A stretch of DNA of 11,919 nucleotides from assembly GCA_036260255.1 (NCBI GenBank), contig DATAAF010000126.1, positions 1-11,919 on the forward strand, in the 5' to 3' direction. This DNA is from DASZJY01 sp036260255 (GTDB lineage: Bacteria; Actinomycetota; Acidimicrobiia; Acidimicrobiales; AC-14). The position numbers were made by a program, and so were the translations under genes. Position 1 is the first letter of the stretch. Every line of letters begins with the position of its first letter. Below are positions 1-6,437 of this stretch, piece by piece. The notes below the pieces were generated by a model. The model worked only from the letters and a program-made list of their open reading frames with translations, was not told the origin of the DNA and did no database searches.

Positions 1-24
1 GGGCTCTGCCCCGACCGGCGACAT

Positions 25-41
25 CCGCCGCTCAGCGGCGG
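25..41 (-). terminator. Hairpin at the end of the P450 gene, possible terminator
   Basis: CCGCCG (25-30) pairs with CGGCGG (36-41) around a 5-nt loop, and the hairpin contains the P450 stop codon. No T-tract follows on the minus strand, so intrinsic termination is uncertain. In DNA this GC-rich such a stem can also arise by chance. Confidence 0.25.
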
Positions 42-1342
42 GATATGCGCAGCTGTAAGCCCCCTTTGGGGCGGAGGGCGAACTGGGGGACGGGCTGGAC
101 GGGCTTCTCGGCGGCGGGGTGGAACGACCAGCGCTGGCTCAGGGTGGCGACGAGCAACGGCAGGGCCATCGACGCGAAGTGCTCGCCCAGGCAGGTGCGG
201 AAGCCCAAGGAGAAGGGGAAGTAGGGCGCGGCGACGAGCTCCTGCCGGGTCCAGCGGTCGGGCGTGAAAGCGGTCGGGTCGGGGTACCACCGCCTGTCCC
301 GCTGGGTCACGAAGGGGCTCACGAGGACGTACGACTTGGCCGCGATGGTGTAGCCGCCCAGCTCCTGGTCGCCTGCCGCCTGGCGGAGCATCCCCCAACC
401 GATGGCGTACAGCCGCAGCGACTCCTTGACCACGGTGGCGAGGTACGGCATGCCGGCGACGCTCTCGGCGGTGGGCCGCTCGCCGTCCAGGGCGCCGTCG
501 ACCTCGGCGTGCAGGCGGTCCTGCTCGGCCCGGTTGCGGGCGAGCTCGTAGAACGTCCAGGTGAGGGCGTCGGCGACCGTCTCCCATGCGGCCAGGAAGA
601 TGAAGAGCGCTTCGTCCCTCGCCTCGGTGTCGGTCAACGGCGGGCCGCTGTCGCCGTCGTGGGCGAGCATCGTCGCCAGGAGGCTCGAGCTCGGGTCACC
701 CGACTCGCGTGCCCGGCGGATCATCTGGTCGATGTAGCGGTCGGCGCGCTCTCGGCCCCGGTGCATGCGCGTCGTGCTCGGCAGGGGTAGCCGGTCGAGG
801 ATGGGGCCGACGGGAAGGTTGTAGCGCTGGGCCCGGGCGAGGACGGCGTCGAGGGCCTCCTGCACGTCGGGAGCCTCGGTCTCGACGGGCGAGGCGAAGA
901 GGGCCCGGCCCGAGATCCGGAACATGAGCTCGAGCATCTGGCCGTGCATGTCGATCACGCCGTCGCGCCACTCGTCCCGGAGCCGCGCCCCCTGGTCCAC
1001 CACCTCGCCGGCGTACCGGGCGACCGAGGGCGGTGCCATCGCCGGCTCGGCGATCAGCCGGTGACGGCGGTGCTCCGCCCCCTCCAGTGTCTGCAGGTTG
1101 TCGCCCACCGCCGGGCGGACATCGCCCAGCCCCTTGGGCTTCCGGAACTGGTCGCGACGGGTGTCGAGGACCTCCCGGATGAGCTCGGGGTGGTTGACGA
1201 AGAACACCCTGACGCCCGGGACGAGCGCCAGCTCGGTGACGTCGTGGCCTTCGGCGGCGACCCGCTGGAAGAGCCCGAGGATGTCGCCGAGCAGCCCGAC
1301 GAAGTTGGGCACCGGCGATCCGAACCTGGGCGGGGCGCTCAT
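32..1342 (-). CDS. Cytochrome P450 monooxygenase
   Basis: A 436-aa soluble bacterial P450, full length for the family, which activates O2 at a heme thiolate to hydroxylate an organic substrate using electrons from a redox partner. All signature motifs are present. The I-helix segment AAWET (251-255) has the acid-Thr pair E254/T255. The ExxR motif of the K-helix is KESLR (306-310). PDRW is at 361-364. The heme loop FSLGFRTCLG (377-386) matches FxxGxRxCxG, with C384 as the proximal ligand. There is no N-terminal membrane anchor. The ATG at 1342 is chosen because the protein from there begins with the Pro-rich segment usual before the A-helix; a longer reading frame would cross the intergenic region. 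No Shine-Dalgarno is visible, and a possible -10 (TTCAAT) ends 6 nt upstream, so the mRNA may be leaderless. No ferredoxin or ferredoxin reductase gene is nearby. The substrate cannot be read from the sequence; fatty acid, terpenoid or steroid are all possible. Confidence 0.95.
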   Translation of the reverse strand: MSAPPRFGSPVPNFVGLLGDILGLFQRVAAEGHDVTELALVPGVRVFFVNHPELIREVLDTRRDQFRKPKGLGDVRPAVGDNLQTLEGAEHRRHRLIAEPAMAPPSVARYAGEVVDQGARLRDEWRDGVIDMHGQMLELMFRISGRALFASPVETEAPDVQEALDAVLARAQRYNLPVGPILDRLPLPSTTRMHRGRERADRYIDQMIRRARESGDPSSSLLATMLAHDGDSGPPLTDTEARDEALFIFLAAWETVADALTWTFYELARNRAEQDRLHAEVDGALDGERPTAESVAGMPYLATVVKESLRLYAIGWGMLRQAAGDQELGGYTIAAKSYVLVSPFVTQRDRRWYPDPTAFTPDRWTRQELVAAPYFPFSLGFRTCLGEHFASMALPLLVATLSQRWSFHPAAEKPVQPVPQFALRPKGGLQLRISRR

Positions 1343-1388
1343 CGCGCCATTGAAGCAAACGCCCGCGGAGCGGGCATACTCGTCGCCC
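1343..1388. promoter_or_regulatory. Divergent promoter region with a central palindrome
   Basis: A 46-bp gap between the divergent P450 and DUF3817 genes. For the plus strand, TTGAAG (1350-1355) and CATACT (1375-1380) could be -35 and -10 boxes with a long 19-bp spacer, placing the transcription start at about the GTG at 1389. For the minus strand, TTCAAT (1354-1349) could be a -10 box ending 6 nt before the P450 ATG. The inverted repeat GCCCGC-GGA-GCGGGC (1361-1375) lies between them and could be an operator acting on both promoters. The boxes are read by eye and match the consensus at about 4 of 6 positions each. Confidence 0.35.
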
Positions 1389-1739
1389 GTGGCCACCCCC
1401 AAAGAGACAAGCGCCTTCCGTGTCGTCGCCGTGGTCGAGGCCGTCACCTACCTGGTATTGCTCGCCGCCGTGCTGCTGTACCGGGTGTTCGACGGTCCCG
1501 ACTACATCGGCTTCCTCGGTCCGGTGCACGGCATCGCCTTCCTCGTCTACCTCGTGCTCGTCCTGCGGATCCGCGAAGGCCAGGGATGGGGCTTCTGGCG
1601 GACGGTCGTCGTCATCCTCGCCGCCGCCGTCCCCTTCGGCGGCTTCTGGGCCGGCCGCCACCTGGTCGACGAGGAGGTCGACCGATCGCGACAAGGATCG
1701 GCTAGCGGAGGGCGGCGGCCGCCTCCAGGCGCACCCTGA
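1389..1739 (+). CDS. DUF3817 family small integral membrane protein
   Basis: A 116-aa protein with three hydrophobic segments at about 11-31, 43-60 and 71-88. It shows the pattern I associate with DUF3817: an early E17 followed by Tyr, the segment GPVHGIAFLVY (44-54), and a third helix ending VPFGGFWAG (81-89). Members are actinobacterial inner-membrane proteins with no established biochemical role. The GTG at 1389 is chosen because the first helix starts directly after it and because it sits about 8 nt downstream of a plausible -10 box, which suggests a leaderless start; no Shine-Dalgarno is visible. The last 20 or so residues are a charged, Gly/Pro-rich tail. The gene overlaps the end of the convergent Nfu_N-HEAT gene by 38 bp. 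Confidence 0.82.
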   Translation: MATPKETSAFRVVAVVEAVTYLVLLAAVLLYRVFDGPDYIGFLGPVHGIAFLVYLVLVLRIREGQGWGFWRTVVVILAAAVPFGGFWAGRHLVDEEVDRSRQGSASGGRRPPPGAP

Positions 1740-2859
1740 AGTCCGGGTCGTCGGCGCGGGCGGCGATGAGCTGGCGACTGGGCCCGGGGCCGAGCTCGGC
1801 CAGCCCGCGCAGGGCCTTCCAGCGCACCCAGGCGTCGGCGTCGTCCAGCGCCGCCTCGAGGAGCGGCCGCAGCTCGGGACGGCCGACGTCGACGACGGCG
1901 TCGACCGCCGCCCTCCGCACCGACCGGACGGGGTCGGTGGAGAGACGCGCCCACTCGATGGCGGCGACCTCGGCGTCACCCTCGCGGAGCAGGCTGGCCG
2001 CCACCTGGCGATGGGCGGGGTCGTCGCCGTGTGCCGCCGCCCGCACCTTCTCGAGGTCGGCGGGGTCGGCGGGCCGTAGTGGCCGCAGCTCTCGCCACGC
2101 CTCCTCCAGGCGGCTGCGCCGCCGCCCGGCGTGGTCACCGCCCGGGTGGGCCCCCGCGACCCCCGCCCCGGCGGGACCTCCCATGACGCGGGGAGGGCCG
2201 GCGTCCGGATCGGCTCCGGGCGACGAGAACTCCTCGGCGACGACGTTGAGGACTGGGAGGAGCAGGCGCTCCCAGTCGGCCGGCCGGCGCACACCGACGG
2301 CGACGAAGTCGGGGCCGACGAGCACGTTGGCCACCTCGGGGAACTCGGCGAACAGCCGGGCGGCGGCGGGGTCGTCCCTCGCCCGCTCGGCCGACTCGTA
2401 CCAGCGGCTCGGCCCGTCGTGGATGGGGCCGACCTGGAAGCGGATCGTGCGTGGGCTCGGCGTGGCCTCGGGGACCACCGGGCCGTCGAAGCTGGCGGCC
2501 AGGACGTCGTCGGGGCCCGGGCGGCCGGGGCCCGCCGCGTCGGGGGCGGTGTCGCCCCTCGCCCAGACCCGCACCGTGAAGCGGCCGTCCTGCCAGCCGT
2601 ACTCGAGGCTCAGGTCGGCATCGAGCTCCTGGCGCCACATGCCCTCTCCGGGACCCACGGAGTCGGCCAGGGCCTCGTCGTCGGCAGGGCCCCACGGCTC
2701 GGTCGAGAAGTAGCGCTTCAGCAGCTGCTTGATGGGGCCGAGGGCCTCGAAGGGGACCGCCTTGAGGGCGCCGGTCAGGTGGGCGAACGCCGCCCGCACC
2801 AGGTCCCGCTCGACGACCAGGCGCCGCGCCGCGTCCAGGGCGGGGCCGGTGGGCGGCAC
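1702..2859 (-). CDS. Nfu_N domain plus HEAT-repeat protein (CvfC-like)
   Basis: A 385-aa cytoplasmic protein. Residues about 130-213 match the N-terminal domain of Nfu/NifU scaffold proteins: a TPSPRTIRF strand (133-141), an ARLFAEFPEVANVLVGPDFV stretch (167-186) and a DW pair (195-196). The C-terminal CxxC NifU domain is absent and I find no cysteine anywhere in the protein, so it cannot bind an Fe-S cluster through Cys. Residues about 251-385 are alpha-helical HEAT-like repeats (for example 313-325 and 343-356), a protein-interaction scaffold. The order Nfu_N then HEAT is that of the Staphylococcus CvfC (conserved virulence factor C) group; the actual role here is unknown. The GTG at 2859 is chosen because the protein aligns naturally from there and the reading frame further upstream crosses the divergent lipoprotein gene. 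A possible -10 box TATCGT (2871-2866) sits 6 nt upstream, which would make the mRNA leaderless. The segment 214-248 is a Gly/Pro-rich linker. Confidence 0.82.
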   Translation of the reverse strand: MPPTGPALDAARRLVVERDLVRAAFAHLTGALKAVPFEALGPIKQLLKRYFSTEPWGPADDEALADSVGPGEGMWRQELDADLSLEYGWQDGRFTVRVWARGDTAPDAAGPGRPGPDDVLAASFDGPVVPEATPSPRTIRFQVGPIHDGPSRWYESAERARDDPAAARLFAEFPEVANVLVGPDFVAVGVRRPADWERLLLPVLNVVAEEFSSPGADPDAGPPRVMGGPAGAGVAGAHPGGDHAGRRRSRLEEAWRELRPLRPADPADLEKVRAAAHGDDPAHRQVAASLLREGDAEVAAIEWARLSTDPVRSVRRAAVDAVVDVGRPELRPLLEAALDDADAWVRWKALRGLAELGPGPSRQLIAARADDPDFRVRLEAAAALR

Positions 2860-2911
2860 GCCTCGACGATACCCGTGGGAACCGGACAGCTCGGGCCCTC
2901 GTCGAACCGGT
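2860..2911. promoter_or_regulatory. Short divergent intergenic region, presumed promoters
   Basis: A 52-bp gap between the divergent HEAT-protein and lipoprotein genes, so promoters for both must lie here or inside the opposite gene. The only box I can point to is TATCGT on the minus strand (2871-2866). GAACCGG occurs twice as a direct repeat (2879-2885 and 2904-2910), 25 bp apart, which could be a regulator site or chance. Confidence 0.25.
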
Positions 2912-3730
2912 GTGGGCACGCGACCCGTTCGCCTCATCGCTGTGGCGCTGGCGCTCGCCGCGTCGGCCTGCGGCGACGACTCCCACACCGACACCGGCGA
3001 CCGGCCTGCCCGCCCGGCGGGCGGAGAGGTGGTCGTGCAGGTGGCGCAGGAGGGCGGTCTCCTGCCGCCCGAGGTGGCGGTCGCCACCGTCCCCTCGGTG
3101 ACCGTCCTGGGCGATGGGACGGTGATCACGCCGGCGCCGGTGCCCGAGATCTACCCCGGCCCGGCGATCCCGCCGCTGCAGTCGGTGGGCGTCGACGGCG
3201 GCGTGGTCGACAACCTGGTCGCCGAGGCCAGCCGGTTGGGGTTGCTGGCAGGGACGCTCGACTTCGGCCAGCCACCGGTCATGGACGCGCCGGTCACGAC
3301 CGTCACGATCGCCGCCCGCGGCACGACGCACCGCCACGTGGCGCCCGCCCTCTTCGAAGCCGAGGAGCCGGCGAGCGGGGTCACCGAGCAGCAGGTGGCC
3401 AACCGCCGTGCACTACGCAGCTTCGTCGAGGAGACCCGGGGGCTGCCGCCGGGCGAGCAGCCGTGGGTGCCCCCGGCGATCGCCGTCTACGGGCTCGGCC
3501 CCTACCACCCCGACCCCGAGCTCCCGCAGGAGCAGCTCGCCTGGCCCCTGCGCCGGGCGCCGACGACCAGCGGGTCGCGGCCGTGCACCCTCTACCAGGG
3601 TGACGAGGCCGCCGCGCTGCTCGCCGCCCTCGCCGGGGCCAGCGCGCGCACGCCGTGGATCGTCGAGGGGACGCCGCAGTCGCTCGGGTTCCGGCCGGTC
3701 GTTCCCGGCCAGCCCGGCTGCCCGAGCTGA
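2912..3730 (+). CDS. Secreted lipoprotein of unknown function
   Basis: A 272-aa protein with a classical lipoprotein signal: MGTRPVR positive start, hydrophobic stretch 8-17 and lipobox ASAC with acylated C20, followed by a Gly/Asp-rich tether. It should be anchored on the outer face of the cytoplasmic membrane. The mature part begins with strand-like segments (VVVQVAQEGGLLPPE, 40-54; VTVLGDGTVITPAPVPEIYPG, 63-83), then a helix-rich part (97-115, 155-176) and a C-terminal region with two cysteines (C225, C270) that could form a disulfide. The layout resembles unnamed lipoproteins I have seen in actinobacterial genomes; I cannot assign a function. The GTG at 2912 is chosen because it puts the signal peptide at the very N terminus. 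No Shine-Dalgarno is evident. The gene converges on the end of the four-gene operon, with 18 bp between the stop codons. Confidence 0.8.
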   Translation: MGTRPVRLIAVALALAASACGDDSHTDTGDRPARPAGGEVVVQVAQEGGLLPPEVAVATVPSVTVLGDGTVITPAPVPEIYPGPAIPPLQSVGVDGGVVDNLVAEASRLGLLAGTLDFGQPPVMDAPVTTVTIAARGTTHRHVAPALFEAEEPASGVTEQQVANRRALRSFVEETRGLPPGEQPWVPPAIAVYGLGPYHPDPELPQEQLAWPLRRAPTTSGSRPCTLYQGDEAAALLAALAGASARTPWIVEGTPQSLGFRPVVPGQPGCPS

Positions 3731-3743
3731 GCCCGCAGCGGGC
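3731..3743. terminator. Inverted repeat between convergent genes, possible shared terminator
   Basis: GCCCGC-A-GCGGGC lies in the 18-bp gap between the lipoprotein stop and the stop of the 494-aa protein gene. A realistic fold is GCCC/GGGC with a 5-nt loop, and it reads the same from both sides. There is no T-tract. Confidence 0.3.
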
Positions 3744-3748
3744 GCCGA

Positions 3749-5233
3749 TCACCCCCCGCCGGCGCCGTCGGGGTGCCAGATCCCGTCGTGGGCGGCCTGG
3801 CGCACGTAGTACCAGGGCTGGGCGAACTTCTCGTAGTACTCCATCTCCAGGTGGGAGAACTGGATCCAGATCCCCGGGTTGTAGAAGGCGTTGGTGTGGG
3901 CCGGGAACCGCCCGTAGGTGTCGTAGATGTAGTTGCAGATCTCCTTGGCGTAGTCGACCGCCCTGGGGCTGTGCGGCTCCATCAGGCGCAGGTACTCGCT
4001 GGCCTGGGTGCTGTCCTTGTAGGGCTTGCCGAAGATGTCCTTGTCGCCGTACGCCCCGGCGGCGCCCAGCTTCATCTCCATGACCTTGTCGACGGCCTCG
4101 TCCATCGACTTCACGTACGGCGGGCACAGCCCCTCCAGGAACCCGTCGATGCCGACGTAGTTGGGCTGGGAGGCGGGGAGCGGCGGCCAGCGGTAGGGGT
4201 TCTTGGGCTGCTGCTCGCGGAAGCCGTAGCCGTACCACCCCTTCTCGGGGCGTCGTTGCATGATGTACGGCGGGAAGATCGACGCGTGGATCCACCCGCC
4301 GACCCCCAGGGCCTCGCCGACCAGGTTGAGGTTCTGGAGCAGGAAGAACGAGTCGTGGTCGGTGCGGAACGTGCGGGCCAGGCCCAGGGGGACGACGTTG
4401 TCGGGGTTGACGAAGCCGCTGCGCACCCGCTTGATCCCGCCGACCGGGTGGTAGGGGATCTTGGGCGCCAGCTTGAGGTTCGACGCCACCCAGGCCACCC
4501 AGTCCTGAAGCGTCTTCGGGTGGAACGTCCGGAAGTCGTCGACGAACAGCGACCGCTGGCCGTCGGGCTCCGACGCCAGGATCAGGAAGGCGTTGATGTA
4601 CTGGTAGGTGCAGTCCACCAGCGGAGTGAAGATCGTGGACCCCGGCACGTTGGAGATCTGCTTGTTCCAGCCGATGTAGTAGGGCCACTCGCGGGGGAAC
4701 TCCAGGCGCTTGTCGTAGACCTTGACCTTGACCATGTCGGCGGCGGAGATCCAGTCGGACTCCGACCAGTCCCTCCACCGGGGGGGCATCTCGCGATAGA
4801 GCTCCACCGCCTCCCGGCTGCTGAGGCGCTTGAGCAGCCAGGTGCCCTCGTCGTTGAGCATGAACAGGACGGCGGCCTGGGCGTTGTCCGGGCTGGGGAC
4901 CGAACGGCCGGCGATCTTGACGAACGGCGTGCCCAGCTCGCTCCCGCCCTTGGGGGTCTGCAGGGGGCCGTCGTGCATGACGAAGCCGGTCGTCCCGCTG
5001 GCCACGATGAGGATCGCCTCCTCCAGCTTGGTCAGCGGCTCGGGCTGGTTCTGGCTCTCGTGGCTGATCTGGCCGCTCTTGATCGAGGTGCCCCGAGCGA
5101 TCCGGCGCGTCCGCCGGGAGTTGAGCACCGACATGAGCGGGACCTCGAAGAGGTCGGCCAGCCCCGCGCTGTGATCGCTCGCGGGCGCCGCCTGCCCCTC
5201 CTGCCCCTCCGCGACTTCCGTCTGGTCACTCAT
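3749..5233 (-). CDS. Nitroreductase-like flavoprotein candidate, last gene of the GMC operon
   Basis: A 494-aa soluble protein that I do not recognise with certainty. Three points recall the FMN-dependent nitroreductase fold: an early Arg-rich SRRTRR segment (39-44), a helix PLTKLEEAILIVASGTTG (66-83) like the helix after the FMN-phosphate site, and TDHDSFFLLQNLNLVGEALG (291-310), like the conserved D-x-QNL-x-ALGLG helix. It is about twice the usual nitroreductase length. The last 180 residues (from about 320) form a Trp/Tyr/Pro-rich extension seen in no standard nitroreductase. The first 25 residues look disordered, and there is no signal peptide or membrane segment. The start is the ATG at 5233, preceded by a strong AGGAGGGAG ribosome binding site (5249-5241). 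It lies 106 bp after the hydrolase gene on the same strand. If it is a flavin enzyme it could act on an oxidised lipid made by the upstream enzymes. The gene call is very safe; the family call is tentative. Confidence 0.6.
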   Translation of the reverse strand: MSDQTEVAEGQEGQAAPASDHSAGLADLFEVPLMSVLNSRRTRRIARGTSIKSGQISHESQNQPEPLTKLEEAILIVASGTTGFVMHDGPLQTPKGGSELGTPFVKIAGRSVPSPDNAQAAVLFMLNDEGTWLLKRLSSREAVELYREMPPRWRDWSESDWISAADMVKVKVYDKRLEFPREWPYYIGWNKQISNVPGSTIFTPLVDCTYQYINAFLILASEPDGQRSLFVDDFRTFHPKTLQDWVAWVASNLKLAPKIPYHPVGGIKRVRSGFVNPDNVVPLGLARTFRTDHDSFFLLQNLNLVGEALGVGGWIHASIFPPYIMQRRPEKGWYGYGFREQQPKNPYRWPPLPASQPNYVGIDGFLEGLCPPYVKSMDEAVDKVMEMKLGAAGAYGDKDIFGKPYKDSTQASEYLRLMEPHSPRAVDYAKEICNYIYDTYGRFPAHTNAFYNPGIWIQFSHLEMEYYEKFAQPWYYVRQAAHDGIWHPDGAGGG

Positions 5234-5280
5234 GTGCGGTCTCCCTCCTGGTCTCGTTCGGATCGTGGAGAGGCCGGCGG

Positions 5281-5338
5281 GGCAGGGGTCCCTGCCGGCA
5301 GCGGCGGGCGTGATCCGAAGGACCCGGGTGCCCGCCGC
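5281..5338 (-). other. Two hairpins between the hydrolase and nitroreductase-like genes
   Basis: GCGGCGGGC (5301-5309) pairs perfectly with GCCCGCCGC (5330-5338) around a 20-nt loop. GGCAGG (5281-5286) pairs with CCTGCC (5291-5296) around 4 nt. They occupy most of the 106-bp gap in the transcript and could partly terminate it, or stabilise or separate the last cistron. Neither has a T-tract. Confidence 0.35.
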
Positions 5339-5339
5339 A

Positions 5340-6389
5340 CTAATTGAAGCGCTCGAGCTCCCGGTGCAGCACGGGGAAGACGTCGCGCCAGGCGTTCTTG
5401 CCGATGAAGTGGTCCATGTGGGCGTAGCGGGGGAACACGTGACGCCGGTACAGCTCGGGCCCGTTCGTCTGGCGGAGCAGCTCGTAGGTCTTCTCGGTGC
5501 CCCTGGGCGGGAAGAAGTGGTTGAGCTCGCCGTGGATGAACGTGATGGGGACGGCCATGTTCTCGACGTTGGGGATGTACGTCTCCTCCCCCTGGGCGTC
5601 GACGACATGGCCCACGTTGCAGATGTTCGAGATGTGCTCGAAGAACGTCATGTTCGAGACGCCGAACATGGCCGGCACCTGGTCGTGGGTGGCCTCGTTG
5701 AGCTGGTCGTGGCGGAAGACCTCGCCGTAGATGAAGAGGATGCGCCGGCACACCGGGCTGTCGCACCGCTCCTTGGTCGGGTACAGGTGCATGAGCGCGT
5801 CCATCACCCGGTCCTTGGCCTGGTCGGGGTGGTAGTCGGAGGTCATCGCCTTGACGCCCAGGTTCTTGAGCACGGTGGCGATGTGCGACTTGGTCTTGAG
5901 CCGGACCAGGGGGACGACCTCGGGGTGCATCGCCACCTGGGAGCAGATCGCCGAGCGCACGCCCTTCAAGCCGGCGGCCAGCGCCATGGTGAAGGACATG
6001 GACCCGACGCAGTGCGCCGCCACCTGGACGTCGCTCGAGCCGGTCTCCTGCTGCACCTTGGCCACCGCCGCCGGGTAGTCGTGGGTGGCGATGTCGTCGG
6101 CCGTGTACTGGGTCGCGGCGACGGGCAGGGCCGGGCTCGACCGGTAGTCGAGCAGCCACACGTCGAACCCCCGCTCGTACAGGTACTCGGGGAAGTTGGT
6201 CTCGACCGTGTCGGTGGCCAGCGCCAGCGTGGACGTGCCGTAGCCCGGTGACATGATCACGGGGCCCTTGGTGCCGCCCTTGTAGCGGGTCAGGCGGATC
6301 TCGACGTTGTCGTTGGTGACCACCGGGTGGACCTCGGGCTCGCCGAGGCGCAGCTCCCGGATGGGGCGGGTCTGTTCGTTCGTCAGCAT
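5340..6389 (-). CDS. Alpha/beta hydrolase with a Cys nucleophile (GMC-oxidase-associated type)
   Basis: A 349-aa soluble alpha/beta hydrolase. The oxyanion region is MSPGYGTS (46-53). The nucleophile elbow reads AHCVGS (125-130), so C127 takes the place of the usual Ser, as in dienelactone hydrolases. The late segment AHMDHFIG (323-330) resembles the HxDFxxG catalytic-His motif of acid/gastric lipases, making H324 the likely base. The acid is unclear: HGELNHF (286-292) lies where GxxD is expected, so E288 or N290 fills that spot. The sequence recalls the hydrolase part of large proteins in which a cholesterol-oxidase-like GMC enzyme is fused to an alpha/beta hydrolase; here the parts are separate genes in one operon. 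Ester or lactone hydrolysis of a lipid is the likely reaction. The ATG at 6389 has AGGAGG (6400-6395) 5 nt upstream. It has no signal peptide and no membrane segment. Confidence 0.85.
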   Translation of the reverse strand: MLTNEQTRPIRELRLGEPEVHPVVTNDNVEIRLTRYKGGTKGPVIMSPGYGTSTLALATDTVETNFPEYLYERGFDVWLLDYRSSPALPVAATQYTADDIATHDYPAAVAKVQQETGSSDVQVAAHCVGSMSFTMALAAGLKGVRSAICSQVAMHPEVVPLVRLKTKSHIATVLKNLGVKAMTSDYHPDQAKDRVMDALMHLYPTKERCDSPVCRRILFIYGEVFRHDQLNEATHDQVPAMFGVSNMTFFEHISNICNVGHVVDAQGEETYIPNVENMAVPITFIHGELNHFFPPRGTEKTYELLRQTNGPELYRRHVFPRYAHMDHFIGKNAWRDVFPVLHRELERFN

Positions 6390-6411
6390 GCGTTCCTCCT
6401 CAGGCAGAAGA

Positions 6412-6430
6412 GCTCCGGGCTCGCCGGAGC
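6412..6430 (-). other. Intercistronic hairpin after the phosphoesterase gene
   Basis: GCTCCGG (6412-6418) pairs with CCGGAGC (6424-6430) around a 5-nt loop. It fills half of the 48-bp gap before the hydrolase gene. On the minus strand it is followed by TCTTCTG, only weakly T-rich, and then by the ribosome binding site of the next gene. It could be a weak attenuator or an mRNA-stability stem. Confidence 0.4.
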
Positions 6431-6437
6431 CGTAGCT

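Noticed and set aside
1343..1447. A 35-codon upstream extension of the P450 to an ATG at 1447
   Set aside because: It would overlap the divergent DUF3817 gene and its promoter, and the added residues do not resemble a P450 N terminus.
1702..1739. The 38-bp tail-to-tail overlap of the DUF3817 and HEAT genes as a sign of a frameshift
   Set aside because: Both C termini look natural, and short convergent overlaps are common in compact GC-rich genomes.
2131..3603. A 490-aa plus-strand frame spanning the HEAT gene and the lipoprotein gene
   Set aside because: Its Arg/Gly/Pro-rich product covers two other well-supported genes and the gap between them.
3773..5347. A 524-aa open frame on the plus strand opposite the nitroreductase-like gene
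   Set aside because: An antisense shadow. The minus-strand protein has normal amino-acid composition and a strong ribosome binding site.
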